Part shown: in pieces, positions 11,711-22,727 of the stretch
Numbering within the stretch: position 1 is the stretch's first letter
How the letters are laid out: every line of letters starts with the position of its first letter
Assembly (NCBI GenBank): GCA_024220525.1
Contig: JAMYWO010000005.1
Span: 214,422 to 245,556 of the forward strand
Origin: Cochliopodium minus
Taxonomy: Eukaryota; Discosea; Himatismenida; Cochliopodiidae
Direction: 5' to 3'
DNA length: 31,135 bases
Position numbers and translations under genes: made by a program
Notes under the pieces: generated by a model
The model's input: the letters and a program-made list of their open reading frames with translations, nothing else
What the model was told of the DNA's origin: nothing
Database searches by the model: none

Positions 11711-12196
11711 ATGAATAAAGGCAAGAAATCCAAAGAATTGGAAAAGCTAAAAGAGGAATTTAAAGAATTGATAGTGGAATCAAATAAATTTATAGATGAT
11801 TCCACAAGAACTCGAAAGGGGATGATAGGTAATGCAAAATCGATCACATTCATTTCGAAATTACTTTTTCATAAAAATTTGCAACAATAAATCATTGATC
11901 AAATATCTTCAAACAAAATAAAGGAATACATAGAATTGTGTAAAACATTTTGGCACATAAATTAAACAGATTAATAAGAAAATTCATTCAGATCAAGAAA
12001 CTGGTAATTATATCAAACTTTAGATTGCTTCAAAGAATTATTTAAAATTAAAAGGAGTCCCAAAAATCACAAGAAGTTCAAAGATGTATTCAAAATAAAG
12101 GTTGAGATCTTTCTTCAATGTATGAAAGTGAATGAGAAAAGAGTTGTAAAGATTCCAAAGTTTGTTTTATATGAAATAATAAAGAGATTTGGATAA
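11711..12196 (+). pseudogene. G-alpha-like relic (array copy A), internally deleted
   Basis: An ATG at 11711 opens a short Lys-rich reading frame (MNKGKKSKELEKLK...). Past about 11890 only fragments remain, including a segment like the helical-domain KxFW of the neighbouring copies (near 11930-11960). Near 12054 an intact last exon starts (AAAAG|G). It encodes W-SPKNHKKF through VVKIPKFVLYEIIKRFG, clearly homologous to the last exon of copies B, C and D. The Ras-like core (switch II, NKxD region) is absent. It is best read as a G-alpha-like copy that lost its middle. A small expressed protein carrying only the C-terminal module is possible but unsupported. Confidence 0.65.
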
Positions 12197-12310
12197 TATC
12201 TTTTTATTTATTTGATTCAATCAAACAATTTGATTTTTTAACATTTCGATAAATGATCTAAATTTCTTTGGAATAAAAAAAAAATTGAAAAAGAATTATA
12301 TTGAAAGAAT

Positions 12311-13563
12311 ATGGTAAATAAAAAATCTAAAGTGGCCAAATCTAGAATTGATGAGAAAAAATCAACAGAGATAAAAATATATCTTTCATAAATCAGGGTA
12401 TATTAAAATTAAATGTAAAATTCAAATTATAATGATATAATCAATAAAGAAAATCAACAATATTCAAACAATTGGATTATCTATACAATGATATAGATGA
12501 AGAGAAAATTAAAAGGTGCGATCAGAATTTCAAAAAAAACCATCCTGAAAGCATCAAAAGACTGTTACTTCAAAATTAATCTCGAAAACATCAAAACAGC
12601 TATTTTCAGTGATTTTGATGAAGAAGAAAGTGCAGATTACGAATTGATGAAGAAATTTTGGAAAGATCCAGAAGTTCTCGAGAAGTATCAAAACTTATTT
12701 TGTAAAAGTGAAACTCTGTCTGTATGTTATCCATTTCCTGAAGAAATAGAGTATTTATTGAACAGAATAGACAAAGTTGTACGTAGAGAAATGGAAGTGG
12801 AAGATATGTTGAGATCATATGAATACAACAAAGAAGTAAACAAATTTGAAATTGACTTGGAAAATGAAAGAATAGTTAGCGTATTTGATGTTAGTGGCAG
12901 GAGGGGTGACAGAAAAAAATGGATTCAAACTTTTGAGGATGTTTCATTGGTTATTTATACTGTCGATTTGACGAATTTCTTCAAAGTTTTAAACGAAGAC
13001 GAACACACAAATGCAATGAACGAAGATTATGCTTTATGGGTTGAAATACTTAGAACTAGATATTTAACTAATTCCAAAATTCTTTTGTGGTTTACTCACT
13101 TGGACATGTTTGAAATTTATCTCGAAAAAAATCTCGGTACTTTCAAGGAATTCTTCCCGAATTTTAATCAAAAAGAAATTTCAATAGATTATTGTGTTGA
13201 GTTGGTAAAAAGTATTTTGTTGGAAATGAGAATGACTCATATGAAGTAGTTTCTTCCAATCTTTTGAATAGTGAACAGTTTTTTGAATTATTCAAAAATA
13301 AAATGGATTTTTTCTTTCATCTAAAATTGAGTGAGCCCAGAAATTATGGTTATCTCATATCTAGAAAATGGTAAATTTAAAAATTTAAAATTTTAACTCA
13401 ATTAACAAATATTTTGTAAAGGAGTCCCAATAATCACAAGAATTATAGTGAATTTTTCAAAAGAAAAGTTAATTTATTTATTTTTTGCATGAAAGTGAAT
13501 GAGAAAAGAATGGTAAAAGTTCCAAAATTTGTTTTGTATGAAATAATAAAACTTTTTCAATAA
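12311..13563 (+). pseudogene. G-alpha-like pseudogene (array copy B)
   Basis: This copy starts MVNKKSK at 12311, but the first exon-intron boundary seen in copies C and D has been lost by a deletion that joins exon 1 to the micro-exon region and puts a stop near 12390. The main exon (open from 12497 to 13249) shows the helical domain, KFWKDPEV, the altered switch II (FDVSGRR), and WFTHLD where NKxD should be. Two frame changes are apparent against copies C and D, near 12540 and near 13245. After the second, the sequence continues in another frame to a normal splice at 13370 and an intact last exon ending EIIKLFQ, TAA at 13561-13563. I read it as a recently inactivated tandem copy. Confidence 0.75.
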
Positions 13564-13680
13564 ACTATATCTTTCTAAATTGTTATTGATTATTTTAATT
13601 AATAATTTTTCTTTTCTCTGAAAATGAAAAAATTAAAAAAATTGAAAAAGAAAATTTTTATTTTGAATATCTTTTATAAG

Positions 13681-15031
13681 ATGGGAAACAAAAAAATAAA
13701 GGAGAGTAAATTGGTATCAAACGAGGAAAAGAATAAAGAGATAAAAATAATCTTATTGGGTAAAATAAAATTAAACTTTATTTCAATAATTGAGAACAAG
13801 ATATCTTTTTCTTAAATCAATAGGGGCACTAAATCAGGGTAAATGCAAATGTAAAGTCACAATCTTTTTATAATTTTCAATTAATGAAAGAAAATCAAGC
13901 ATATTGAAACAATTGGATTATGCATACAATAACATTTTGTTTGAAGAGAATAAGGAACTATTCAAAAAAAAGATAATTGAGAATTTAGAGAAAGCATCAA
14001 AAGACTGTTACTCCAAAATAAACCTGGATCAAAACAAAAGGGATGAATACAAATACTTTGAAGATCGTGGATGGAATGCTGAAGAAGAAAAGATAGAAAT
14101 CGAAAAGATGAAGGAATTTTGGAAAGATTCGGAAATATCCGAAAAATACAGTAAGTTATTTTGCAATCAAAATCCTTCTGTTGATATGTTGTTTCCTGAA
14201 GAAATAGAATGTATATTAAGTAGAATAGAAGATATCGAGAGAGGGGAAGTGGTAGTAGAAGATTTGTTAAGATCATTCATTACTACAAATGGAGTGGGTG
14301 ATACTGAAATAAACTCAAAAGATGGAAAATTAATTCGCGTTGTGGATATAGGTGGAAGAAGATCTGAGAGAAAAAGTTGGGTTCATTTTTTTAAAAATGT
14401 GTCTTTAATCATTTTCACTGTTGACTTGACCAATTTCTTTAAAGTATTGATGGAAGATGAACACATCAATGCAATGAATGAAGATCTTAAGCTTTGGTAT
14501 CATATTGTAAAATTAAAATGGTTCAGCAACACTAAATTTATTTTATGGTTTACACACTTGGATAGATTGGAATCTTATCTGGAAAAAAACATTGATTCTT
14601 TCAAAACATTTGTTGGTGATTTAGATGAAAAACAAGAAATTTCTGTTGATAAATGTATTGAACTAATAAAAAAAAAATTTTTGGAAGTTCTTACAATTGA
14701 AAGATCTGTCGAAGTTGTTGTTTCCAATAATTTAGATACTTTGCATTTTTTTGAAATTTTCAAACAAAAAATAAATACTTTGTTTAACATTGAACTTTGT
14801 GAACCTAAAAATGAATCTGTCTTAACAAAAAAATGGTTAAAAAATTACAAAAATTTTTTATTCATTAATTTGATTTTTTAAACAAATAGGTCTTCCAAAA
14901 ATCACAAGTATTACAGTGAATTTTTCAAAAGAAAGGTTGAAATATTTCTCTATTGCATGAAAGCAAACGAGAATAGAGTTGTGAAGGTTCCAAAATTTGT
15001 TTTGTATGAAATAATAAAGTTTTTTTATTAA
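13681..15031 (+). CDS. Divergent G-alpha-like protein (array copy C), possibly inactive
   Basis: Exon 1 (from 13681, MGNKKIKESK) ends IKIILLG. A micro-exon (13824-13838) gives GALNQ, a main exon runs from about 13885 to 14834, and the last exon starts at 14890. The fold order is G-alpha: P-loop, helical domain, switch I (DLLRSFITTNG), switch II (VVDIGGRRSERKSWVHFF), then LTNFFKVLMEDEHINAM and WFTHLD in the NKxD place. The catalytic Arg (here Phe) and Gln (here Arg) are replaced, and Asn-Lys of NKxD is Thr-His. The C-terminal module W..NHKYYSEFFKRKVEIFL...VPKFVLYEII follows. The micro-exon is 15 nt against 16 nt in copy D, so standard splicing shifts frame inside Walker A; the copy is either broken or spliced unusually. 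The rest is fully open. Confidence 0.65.
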
Positions 15032-15254
15032 AAGCTTTATTTTTTGTTTTGTTTATTTCTCTCTTTTTTTCATTTCCAAATAAAAAAAAAATAGAAAAAT
15101 CGAAAATATTTAAGGAATGGGAAACAAGAAATCGAAATCCAAAGAAACTAATTTATCAGATCAACCATCGAAAGTAAAGGAGAAACCCATAAAAATATTA
15201 TTGCTTGGTAAAAAATAATAATGAACTGAATAATTTGAAGGTATTAAACAAAAT
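14903..15254 (+). repeat. 352-bp direct repeat, copy 1
   Basis: This stretch is identical, as far as I can compare by eye, to 16356-16707 (offset 1453). It spans most of the last exon of copy C, the intergenic spacer, and the first exon and start of intron 1 of copy D. Identity in non-coding spacer means a very recent duplication or an assembly overlap. Confidence 0.9.
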
Positions 15255-16484
15255 ATAGGAGCACATAGAAATGGGTAAATAAATAGTAAAAAGAATTATC
15301 CTCCTCACATTATTAAAATGAAAATTATATGTTTGAATAGAAAAACAACAATACTCAAACAATTAGATTATTTATACAATGATATTGATCAAGAAAAAAT
15401 GAAAACATACAAGATCATATTGAAGGAGAACTTGCTGAAAGCATCTGCCAACTGTCTCTCCAAAATTAATCTTGATGAAAACAAAATGAAAGAATATTCT
15501 TCAATTAAAGAAAACTTAAATACAGAAGAGATGGATTTAGAGCTGATAAAAAGGTTTTGGAAAGATCAAGAAATATCCGATCAATACAAAAAACTATTTG
15601 TTGAATGCAAAATCCCTACCCACATGATGTTTCCCGAACGAGTCGAACATTTACTGAATAAAATCGATGAGATAGAAAGGGGGGAAATAAATATTGAAGA
15701 TATTGTGAATTCATTTGTGGTTACAACGGGCATAATCGAATTGTGCCTGGAAATGGAAGAAGAGGGAATAATTAATGTTTTTGACATAGGTGGAAAAAGA
15801 AACGAGAGAAAAAAATGGATTCACACATTTGAGGATGTTTCTTTGGTCATTTTCCCAGTAAGTTTGACCAATTTCTTCAAATATTTGTCTGAAGATGAGA
15901 ACATTAATGCAATGGAAGAAGATCTTGCTTTGTGGCGAGAAATAGTAAATAGTAAATGGTTTAATAACACCAAATTTATTTTATGGTTTTCTCACTCGGA
16001 CCAATTTGAATTATATCTCAGAAAAAACATCAATTTATTCAACGAATTCATTGGACATTCAAACGATGATAAGGGAGAAGTTTCGATAGAAAAATGCTTT
16101 GATTTGATCAAAAAAAAATTCTTGGAAAAAGTTGAACCAGAAAGATCAGTTGAAATAGTTTCTTCGAATCTTTTGGATACTCTTCAATTTTTCAGAATAA
16201 TCAAAGAGAAAATGAAATTTTTGTTTGATGTCGAATTGAGTGAACCCAAAAACTATGGAATTCTCACTTCGAAAAAATGGTAAAAAATTTTTGATCTTAA
16301 TTAAAGCAAACAACATAATTTTTTAAAAAAAAAATAATTTAGGAAACCCAAAAACCACAAGTATTACAGTGAATTTTTCAAAAGAAAGGTTGAAATATTT
16401 CTCTATTGCATGAAAGCAAACGAGAATAGAGTTGTGAAGGTTCCAAAATTTGTTTTGTATGAAATAATAAAGTTTTTTTATTAA
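15117..16484 (+). CDS. Divergent G-alpha-like protein (array copy D), intact
   Basis: Four exons (15117-15207, 15259-15274, 15341-16279, 16343-16484) give 395 residues with all phases agreeing. The start MGNKKSKSK fits an N-myristoylation signal (Gly2, Ser6), as in G-alpha, but has no Cys3 to palmitoylate. IKILLLGAHRNGKTTILKQL is an intact Walker A; its middle is a 16-nt micro-exon. Helical domain, switch I (DIVNSFVVTTG) and switch II (FDIGGKRNERKKWIHTFE) follow, so the transition-state Arg is Phe and the catalytic Gln is Lys. NKxD reads SHSD. No TCAT motif is present; the last exon instead encodes the module W-KPKNHKYYSEFF...VPKFVLYEII. Known G-alpha chemistry predicts little or no GTP hydrolysis and weakened guanine specificity. 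Its role and partners are unknown. Confidence 0.85.
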
Positions 16485-16707
16485 AAGCTTTATTTTTTGT
16501 TTTGTTTATTTCTCTCTTTTTTTCATTTCCAAATAAAAAAAAAATAGAAAAATCGAAAATATTTAAGGAATGGGAAACAAGAAATCGAAATCCAAAGAAA
16601 CTAATTTATCAGATCAACCATCGAAAGTAAAGGAGAAACCCATAAAAATATTATTGCTTGGTAAAAAATAATAATGAACTGAATAATTTGAAGGTATTAA
16701 ACAAAAT
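16356..16707 (+). repeat. 352-bp direct repeat, copy 2, ending at the N
   Basis: This is the second copy of the 352-bp repeat, with no difference seen. It stops exactly at the single N (16708), at the point where copy 1 would continue into intron 1 of the next G-alpha-like gene. This looks like a contig that ended inside a tandem repeat and was then joined to other sequence. Confidence 0.9.
16570..16707 (+). other. First exon of a fifth G-alpha-like copy, cut off at the gap
   Basis: Bases 16570-16660 repeat exon 1 of copy D (MGNKKSKSK through IKILLLG), followed by the donor and start of intron 1. The rest of the gene is absent: the sequence breaks at the N and resumes in a different gene. 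It may be a real further array member whose remainder is missing, or simply an overlap copy of the start of D. Confidence 0.8.
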
Positions 16708-16708
16708 N
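16708..16708. other. Assembly gap (single N)
   Basis: The only ambiguous base in the window lies exactly between the end of the 352-bp repeat and unrelated sequence. The distance and the adjacency of the genes across it should not be trusted. Confidence 0.95.
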
Positions 16709-16711
16709 AAA

Positions 16712-18408
16712 ATGAAAGATAAAGAAGAAAAAGAATTTGATAAATTTGAATTTCTTCTTGAATTACAAGAAAGTAATGAATTTGGAATTGAATATTCATT
16801 TGGAGAAAATACTTTGAGAGAAGCATTGGAGAAAAAAGATTTATCTTCTTTGAGAGGTATAATCATCTCATTATTTGAAATTAATCTGTTATGTTTTCCA
16901 TTTTATTAATTTTTTCTTCAATAAAATTTTGATGATTAGATAAAAATTATGAAACATTCCTTCACAAAGCATTCCTGAAGAATAAATATTATGAAATAGA
17001 AAAGATAAGATTTCTGATTGAATACAAATGTGACCCGAATTCAGGAAATGATTTTAATATGACACCTTTTCATTTTGCATTTGAAATGGATGGAGAATAT
17101 CCGATGGAATTACTGAAAGAATTTGATTATGATGTGAATATAACCAATAATTTATTTTGGAACACGATATTACACAATGCATGTATCAACAATCAAAGTT
17201 TGGAAGTGATAAAATATTTGATAAACGAAAAACAGATGGATTACAAATTACTCAACAGGAATAAACGTTCTCCTTTTATTTACTCACTCCAAAACAAAAA
17301 TATGGAAATAATGAAATACTTTGTTGATGAATTGAAATGTGATCTAGATTTCGCGAATTACAAAGATGCACAAGAGAATGGAATATTGCACGTGTTTTGT
17401 GGAGCAAACGATAATTTGGAGATGTTGAAATATTTGATTGAAAATAAAGGTGATGTTAATAGTAAAAATGCTGAAGGATGTACACCTCTCCTCACTGCAA
17501 TTAAAAACAAAAGAAATTTAGAAATAATAAAGTATCTTATTGAAAAAAAATCGGATATTAATGAACAAAATGACGTTGAAATTTCTCCATTAACTTATGC
17601 AATCCTTGAACATGATGATGTGAAACTTATTGAATATCTTCTGCAATTTAAATCTTTTGAAAATGAAGAATCAAAAAAAAAAATTCTTTTGGATTGTTTG
17701 TACAATGAAAACATTGATGTTGTTAAATTTTTGTTGGGGAAAGAAGATAACTTTGATTTTAATATGAGGGATGAACTCAATGAAAATGAATTTTACTCTC
17801 ATACTGTCCTTCTCAATCCCAAAGCTTTTGAAATTCTTAAATACTTGGTTGAATTCAAAAATTTTGATTTGAAATTTGTTGATTCCAATGGATTTTCTCT
17901 TTTCAAAGTATTTTGTCAAACAACTTATCCCCCTTTTGATTTTTTTCAATATTTACTCGATAAAAATTCTTTTGATTTGAATGAGAAGGATGAGAATGGA
18001 AACTCTTCTCTTTACAATTTTATTGATAGAATTGGTCTTGATGATCTCACAAAAAATTTGAAACCTTTTTTGGTTTTGTCTTTATCACTTGGCGCCAATT
18101 TTTTTTACAAAAAGATTGATAACAAGACTACCCCATTTCTTTGTCTCAAAAATAAACTCTCAAACAAAGAAGATTCTTTGGAAATATTAGAAAAAGTTTT
18201 TGAAGATTATGAAGGAGGGACTCTTTGGAATGTTGAAAATCATTGTTTCTTCCCAAATAATCTCAAAAATTCGATTTTTCAATTTCTTGTTTCATTGAAA
18301 ATTATTTCAAAAAGAAAAAATGGAATCAAATTCCCAAAATATCTTGTTTACATCTTCATTCAAAACTTTGTAAATCACTTTCTTTTTTCTCCTTACAAAC
18401 AGCTGTAA
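16712..18408 (+). CDS. Ankyrin-repeat protein with shared C-terminal module
   Basis: Two exons (16712-16856, 16940-18408) give 537 residues from the first ATG after the N; a true start left of the gap cannot be excluded. Ankyrin repeats run from about residue 50 to 430, the clearest being GCTPLLTAIKNKRNLEIIKY and LEMLKYLIENKGDVNSKNAEG, with more divergent repeats after. Such arrays bind other proteins. The last 60 residues are not ankyrin: W-NVENHCFFPNNLKNSIFQFL, then IKFPKYLVY, aligning position by position with the end of the G-alpha-like proteins (W-x4-H, 11 residues to V/I, then FL, then K-x-P-K). No catalytic domain or membrane segment is visible. Confidence 0.88.
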
Positions 18409-18581
18409 CAAAATAAAAATCTTATTGAAATTAACTAAAAAGTAAAAAAATCTCATATTAAAGTCTTTTACTTGATCAAATATTTTTTATTTTTTTATGA
18501 TTTGATGATGGCTGTTTCTTTAAAATCATTTCAATTTATTGCAAAAAAAAATAAAAAATTTGAATTGTCTTTATTAAAATA

Positions 18582-20651
18582 ATGGAAATAATCAGCCAAC
18601 AAGAAACATCGTCATCTCCTTCATTCGAAGATATAGTCAAATCAGTCGATGAAATGAAAGATGAAGCAATTAAAATGTTACAAGAATTGGTTGAAATAGA
18701 AAGCAAAGTAACTTTAATTCAATTTAATAAAAACATTCTTTCCTTTTAACGATATTCTTAAAATATATTAATATATTTTTTAAACAGCTTGGAAATGAGA
18801 CAGCAGTACAAGATTATATGGAAAATTTGTTTGTTGGAATGAGATTGAAGACTCATAGATGGACCATAGATTTGAATGATATAAAGGATTTGCCAGGATT
18901 CTCTCCTGTAAATTGGTCATATGAAAAAAAAGAATGCGTTGTTGGAACACATTTCCCAAAATTTGCAAATGAAAAAGGTAATCATCAATAACTTATAATT
19001 AATATCACCATAATATGATATTAATAAATAATTATAATATCAAATCAACCTTATATTGTAAATAATAATAATTCATTTGGAGATATTGCATTTACTTTTT
19101 TTTGGATTAATCCTTCGAATCAATAGGAAAATCATTGATTCTCAATGGACATGTTGATGTAGTCCCAGAAGGTCCAAAAGAAATGTGGAGCCAGGATCCT
19201 TTCAAATCATATGTCAAAGATGGAAGAGTATATGGAAGGGGATCTGGTAAAATAGATAGCTCAAAAAAACAATTTTTTAATTGATAAATCAATATCCAAC
19301 AAATATTTGAACACCACAGTTATAATATCAAACATATTTTTTTGATATATAGGTGATATGAAAGCGGGAGTGATTGCATATGTAATTGCATTTAAAGCAT
19401 TGCAAAGATTGGGATATCATCCAGCTGCAAGAATACACTTCCAATCAGTAATAGAAGAAGAATGCAGTGGGAATGGAACGTAAAATGAGAAATAATCTTC
19501 CCGCCAAAATTTTTTTTCAAAAAATTGTTTTTCTGTTTATGTTTTCTTTGTTTAAATAGATTGTCTTGTTGCCAAAAAGGATACACCGCAGATGCATGTA
19601 TCATTCCAGAACCATTTGGAGATACAATCGTAACAGCACAACCAGGTAAAAAAAAAATTTCTGAACTACAAAAAATAAAAAGAAAAAAAATATTTAAAAT
19701 AAATAGAAAAAATTTAAAAAAAATAAAAATAAAAATAAAAATAAAAAAATGTTAAAAATTATTTTTTTAAACTGATTAATTTATCAAATGTTTTAAATTA
19801 GGTGTTATGTGGCTTACTGTAGAAGTCAATGGAAAACCAGTACACGTTCTCGACACTAGTGCAGGAGTAAACGCTATTCACGCTGCTTACTCCATCTACA
19901 AAGATCTTCAAGTTCTTGAAGAAGAATGGAACGATCCTAAAATCAGACATCCAAGCTATCCAGTAGACTCATTTAAACATCCTGTCAACTTTAATTTGGT
20001 AAAAAAAAAAAATCAAGTTATAAATTAATTTTTTAATTTATTTTTAAAATTTCTTTTTTTTTTTTTTTTTGATTATTTCTTTAAAGATTTTTATTTTTGA
20101 CTTTTTATTTTTATTTTGAATTTGTGTTATATTTTTTTAAATTTTAATTAAAATTTAAATTTATTTAATTTTATTGAAAGGGATTAATTAATGGTGGTGA
20201 TTGGGCTTCTACTGTACCTACTCAATGCGAATTTGGTGTTAGAATAGGGTTTTTTCCAGGCAAAAAACTCAGCGAAGTGAGGGAATTGATCGAGAAATCA
20301 ATTGCAGAGTCGGCCAAGAGAATTGGAGTCACCTTCAAACTCACTTGGAATGGGTTTCAAGCAGAAGGATGTGTTATTGACGAAAAAGGTGATATGATGC
20401 AATTGTTAGGAAAGTCTTTTGAGAAAGTCGCAAAGAGAGCTCCTAAATTTAAATCTATTACTGCTACTACTGATGCCAGATTTTTTCAACTTTATTATGA
20501 TATCCCTGCTACTTGTTTGGGTCCTGAGTCAACTAACATTCATGGTATTGATGAGTCTGTCAGCATTGAGAGTTTTATTGAGGTTACCAAGACTTTGGCC
20601 ACTTTTATTTCTGAATGGTGTGGTTTGGAGAAGATTCCTAAAATTTACTAA
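18582..20651 (+). CDS. M20-family metallopeptidase/deacetylase (ArgE/DapE-like)
   Basis: Seven exons (18582-18707, 18788-18977, 19127-19246, 19353-19479, 19560-19645, 19802-19998, 20181-20651) give 438 residues. The zinc-site pattern of M20 enzymes is complete: NGHVDVVPEG (His and Asp), GRGSGDMKAG (bridging Asp), VIEEECSGNG (general-base Glu and metal Glu), PEPFG (acidic ligand) and NIHGIDE (last His). Between them is the lid domain (TVEVNGKPVHV..., GLINGGDWASTVP). The family removes acyl groups from amino acids or cleaves small peptides; acetylornithine deacetylase and succinyl-diaminopimelate desuccinylase are the best-known relatives. No signal peptide is seen, so it is probably cytosolic. 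Substrate is not determinable. Confidence 0.92.
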
Positions 20652-20880
20652 ACTTCTCTCGAAGATATCTCATTTTCAGGACATATATATTTTTAAATGA
20701 TTAAAAAAATAAAAAAACATATTTATTTTTTAATTTTCCAACCTAACATATCGTTATTACAGAACTTTATTTGGTTAATAATCCCTCATTTTTCAAACTC
20801 AATAATTCTTTATTTCTTTTTCTTATTAAATAAAAATAAAAATATAAAAATTGAAATTCATTTTTACAATTCAAAAAAAA

Positions 20881-22630
20881 ATGAAAAAGTACAAGGACAG
20901 CCAATTAACCACCTTGATAGCTTTTAATGTTCATTGTTGGAGATTGGATGAAAATAAAAATGATTGGGAGATTTTGAAACCTAATTCTCCCAATATCTTC
21001 TTCATCTTCCAGGATATACATTCCAATACAAGGATATCAGTTCTATCTAATTTTAAATCGTTAATCATTAACACTCCTATCAATATTAATACTAAATTTC
21101 TTCTCCAAAATCAAAAATATTTGCAATGGAGGGATAAACACTTTGTTTATATGGTATATATCATCAAATCTGATGTCTTACCCTATGCTCTTGGTATCTT
21201 GAATGAAATATCCCAGATAGTATTGATAAGGGATACAAAAATCGTTGATACCAAAGTGAATAATGCAAAGAAAATTTTCATGGAGCCACATAATGGTTTA
21301 AATGATGCTAATGGAAAAAATATTGATCAAATGAATGAAAATATAAATAATAACATAATCAAAGAAGATAATAAAAATAAAATATTATTTGTCCCTCAAA
21401 ATAATGAATCAAATATCAATACTGCCTTATTATCGGATAATGGATCCAGGACAAATTCGAATATAGATACAGAAGAGGAAAATTTCTTTGATGTTGATGA
21501 AGCTGAGGATCTTCAAAGCAGTGAGAAGAATGATAGTGAGGAATACAGCATAGAAAATATCTTCAGCTCTATGATATCAGATCTGGACAAGGATATTCAA
21601 AGCAGAAGGAAAAACAATGGGAAAGAATTTAATAATGTAAGTATTTATTTGAAATTAACTTTAATAATGTGATCCCTTTTGATGATCTCTTACAATTTTT
21701 AATAATGATACGATATAATAAAATATCATTATATTTAAAATTGTATAATCAGTGTCATATCTGATTAATATCTTATTTCCTTTCAACTATTAGAAAAAAT
21801 TATTCAAACCCCTTATATATTTAAAAACATAATCAAACTATCTTCATATTTATGTTTGTAAAAATGATCGAAAATAGGATCAATACAAATTAACTTTAGA
21901 TAAATTGTTGATAATAATAAATCTTTTGTTGAGATTGATTCAAATTATCACAAACAAATTTTAATTTGTTTCTTTATAATATTTTCGCTTACATATATCC
22001 TGATCATATTAGCAAAATAATGGAATGAGAGAAAATATATCTTCGAATCAAACAAGATCCTCATTAGATAGCATAATGGAAAACAAAATAGTGGGATCCT
22101 TGAACTTGAAATCCCAAAAATTGAAATTTATGAGCGAGGAGAATTCGGGAAAGAACATCAAAGAATATCATTCGCCAAGAATGAAAAAATCCAACAAGAT
22201 CCACAAGAAAAACAAGTCTATTTCGGGCATGCAGGAGATGTTGGTCCGAAAACGCAGCTCGGAGACTTCCAGTGAAGAGGAGGTTATTGATGTGGAGAGT
22301 TCTGAGGTTGTTGATGTATTTTCACGAAACTTGAAGATTCAGTCTGCTGATATGTCAAATTCTCCACACATAGATCTAAAGTAAAATGGATTTATTTATT
22401 TTTTTATTTTATTATTTTTTTATTTTTTTTATTTTTTATTATTTTTTTTATTTTTTATTATTTTTTTATATTTAAAAAGGCTCAATGTTAGACCTAGTTC
22501 TAATTCCTTGCAGGATCTTCATTCTGTTGAAAACAACAAGAGAACTCCCAGAAGGAGAGACACCATCCTCAGAAAATCCAGTTCTTCAACATTAACTGAC
22601 AACGAGCCAAACTGTAATATTTCTTCCTAA
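20881..22630 (+). CDS. EVH1/WH1-like domain protein with Ser-rich tail
   Basis: Three exons (20881-21636, 22013-22380, 22480-22630) give 424 residues ending EPNCNISS. Residues 1 to about 120 resemble an EVH1/WH1 (Ena/VASP homology) domain: beta-rich start with a Trp (HCWRLDENKNDWEIL), strands, then LQWRDKHFVYMVYI followed by a final helix, matching the QWRD...vyGLxF...helix end of EVH1. Such domains bind proline-rich partners, often in actin control. The remainder is acidic then basic low-complexity, rich in Ser, Asn and Lys with many possible phosphorylation sites. Intron 1 is long (376 bp) and holds nothing recognisable. The EVH1 call is moderate; another PH-like fold is possible. Confidence 0.55.
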
Positions 22631-22727
22631 ATTTATTTATTATTATTATTTATTTTTATTTTTTTATTATTTTTTAATTAATTTTTTTTTTTAAAAGTTT
22701 TTATTTGATTTTTTTGTTTGGTACCAG

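Noticed and set aside
11711-16707. Array as a mobile or viral element
   Set aside because: No transposase, reverse transcriptase, terminal repeats or target-site duplication; the repeats are explained by tandem duplication of a host gene family.
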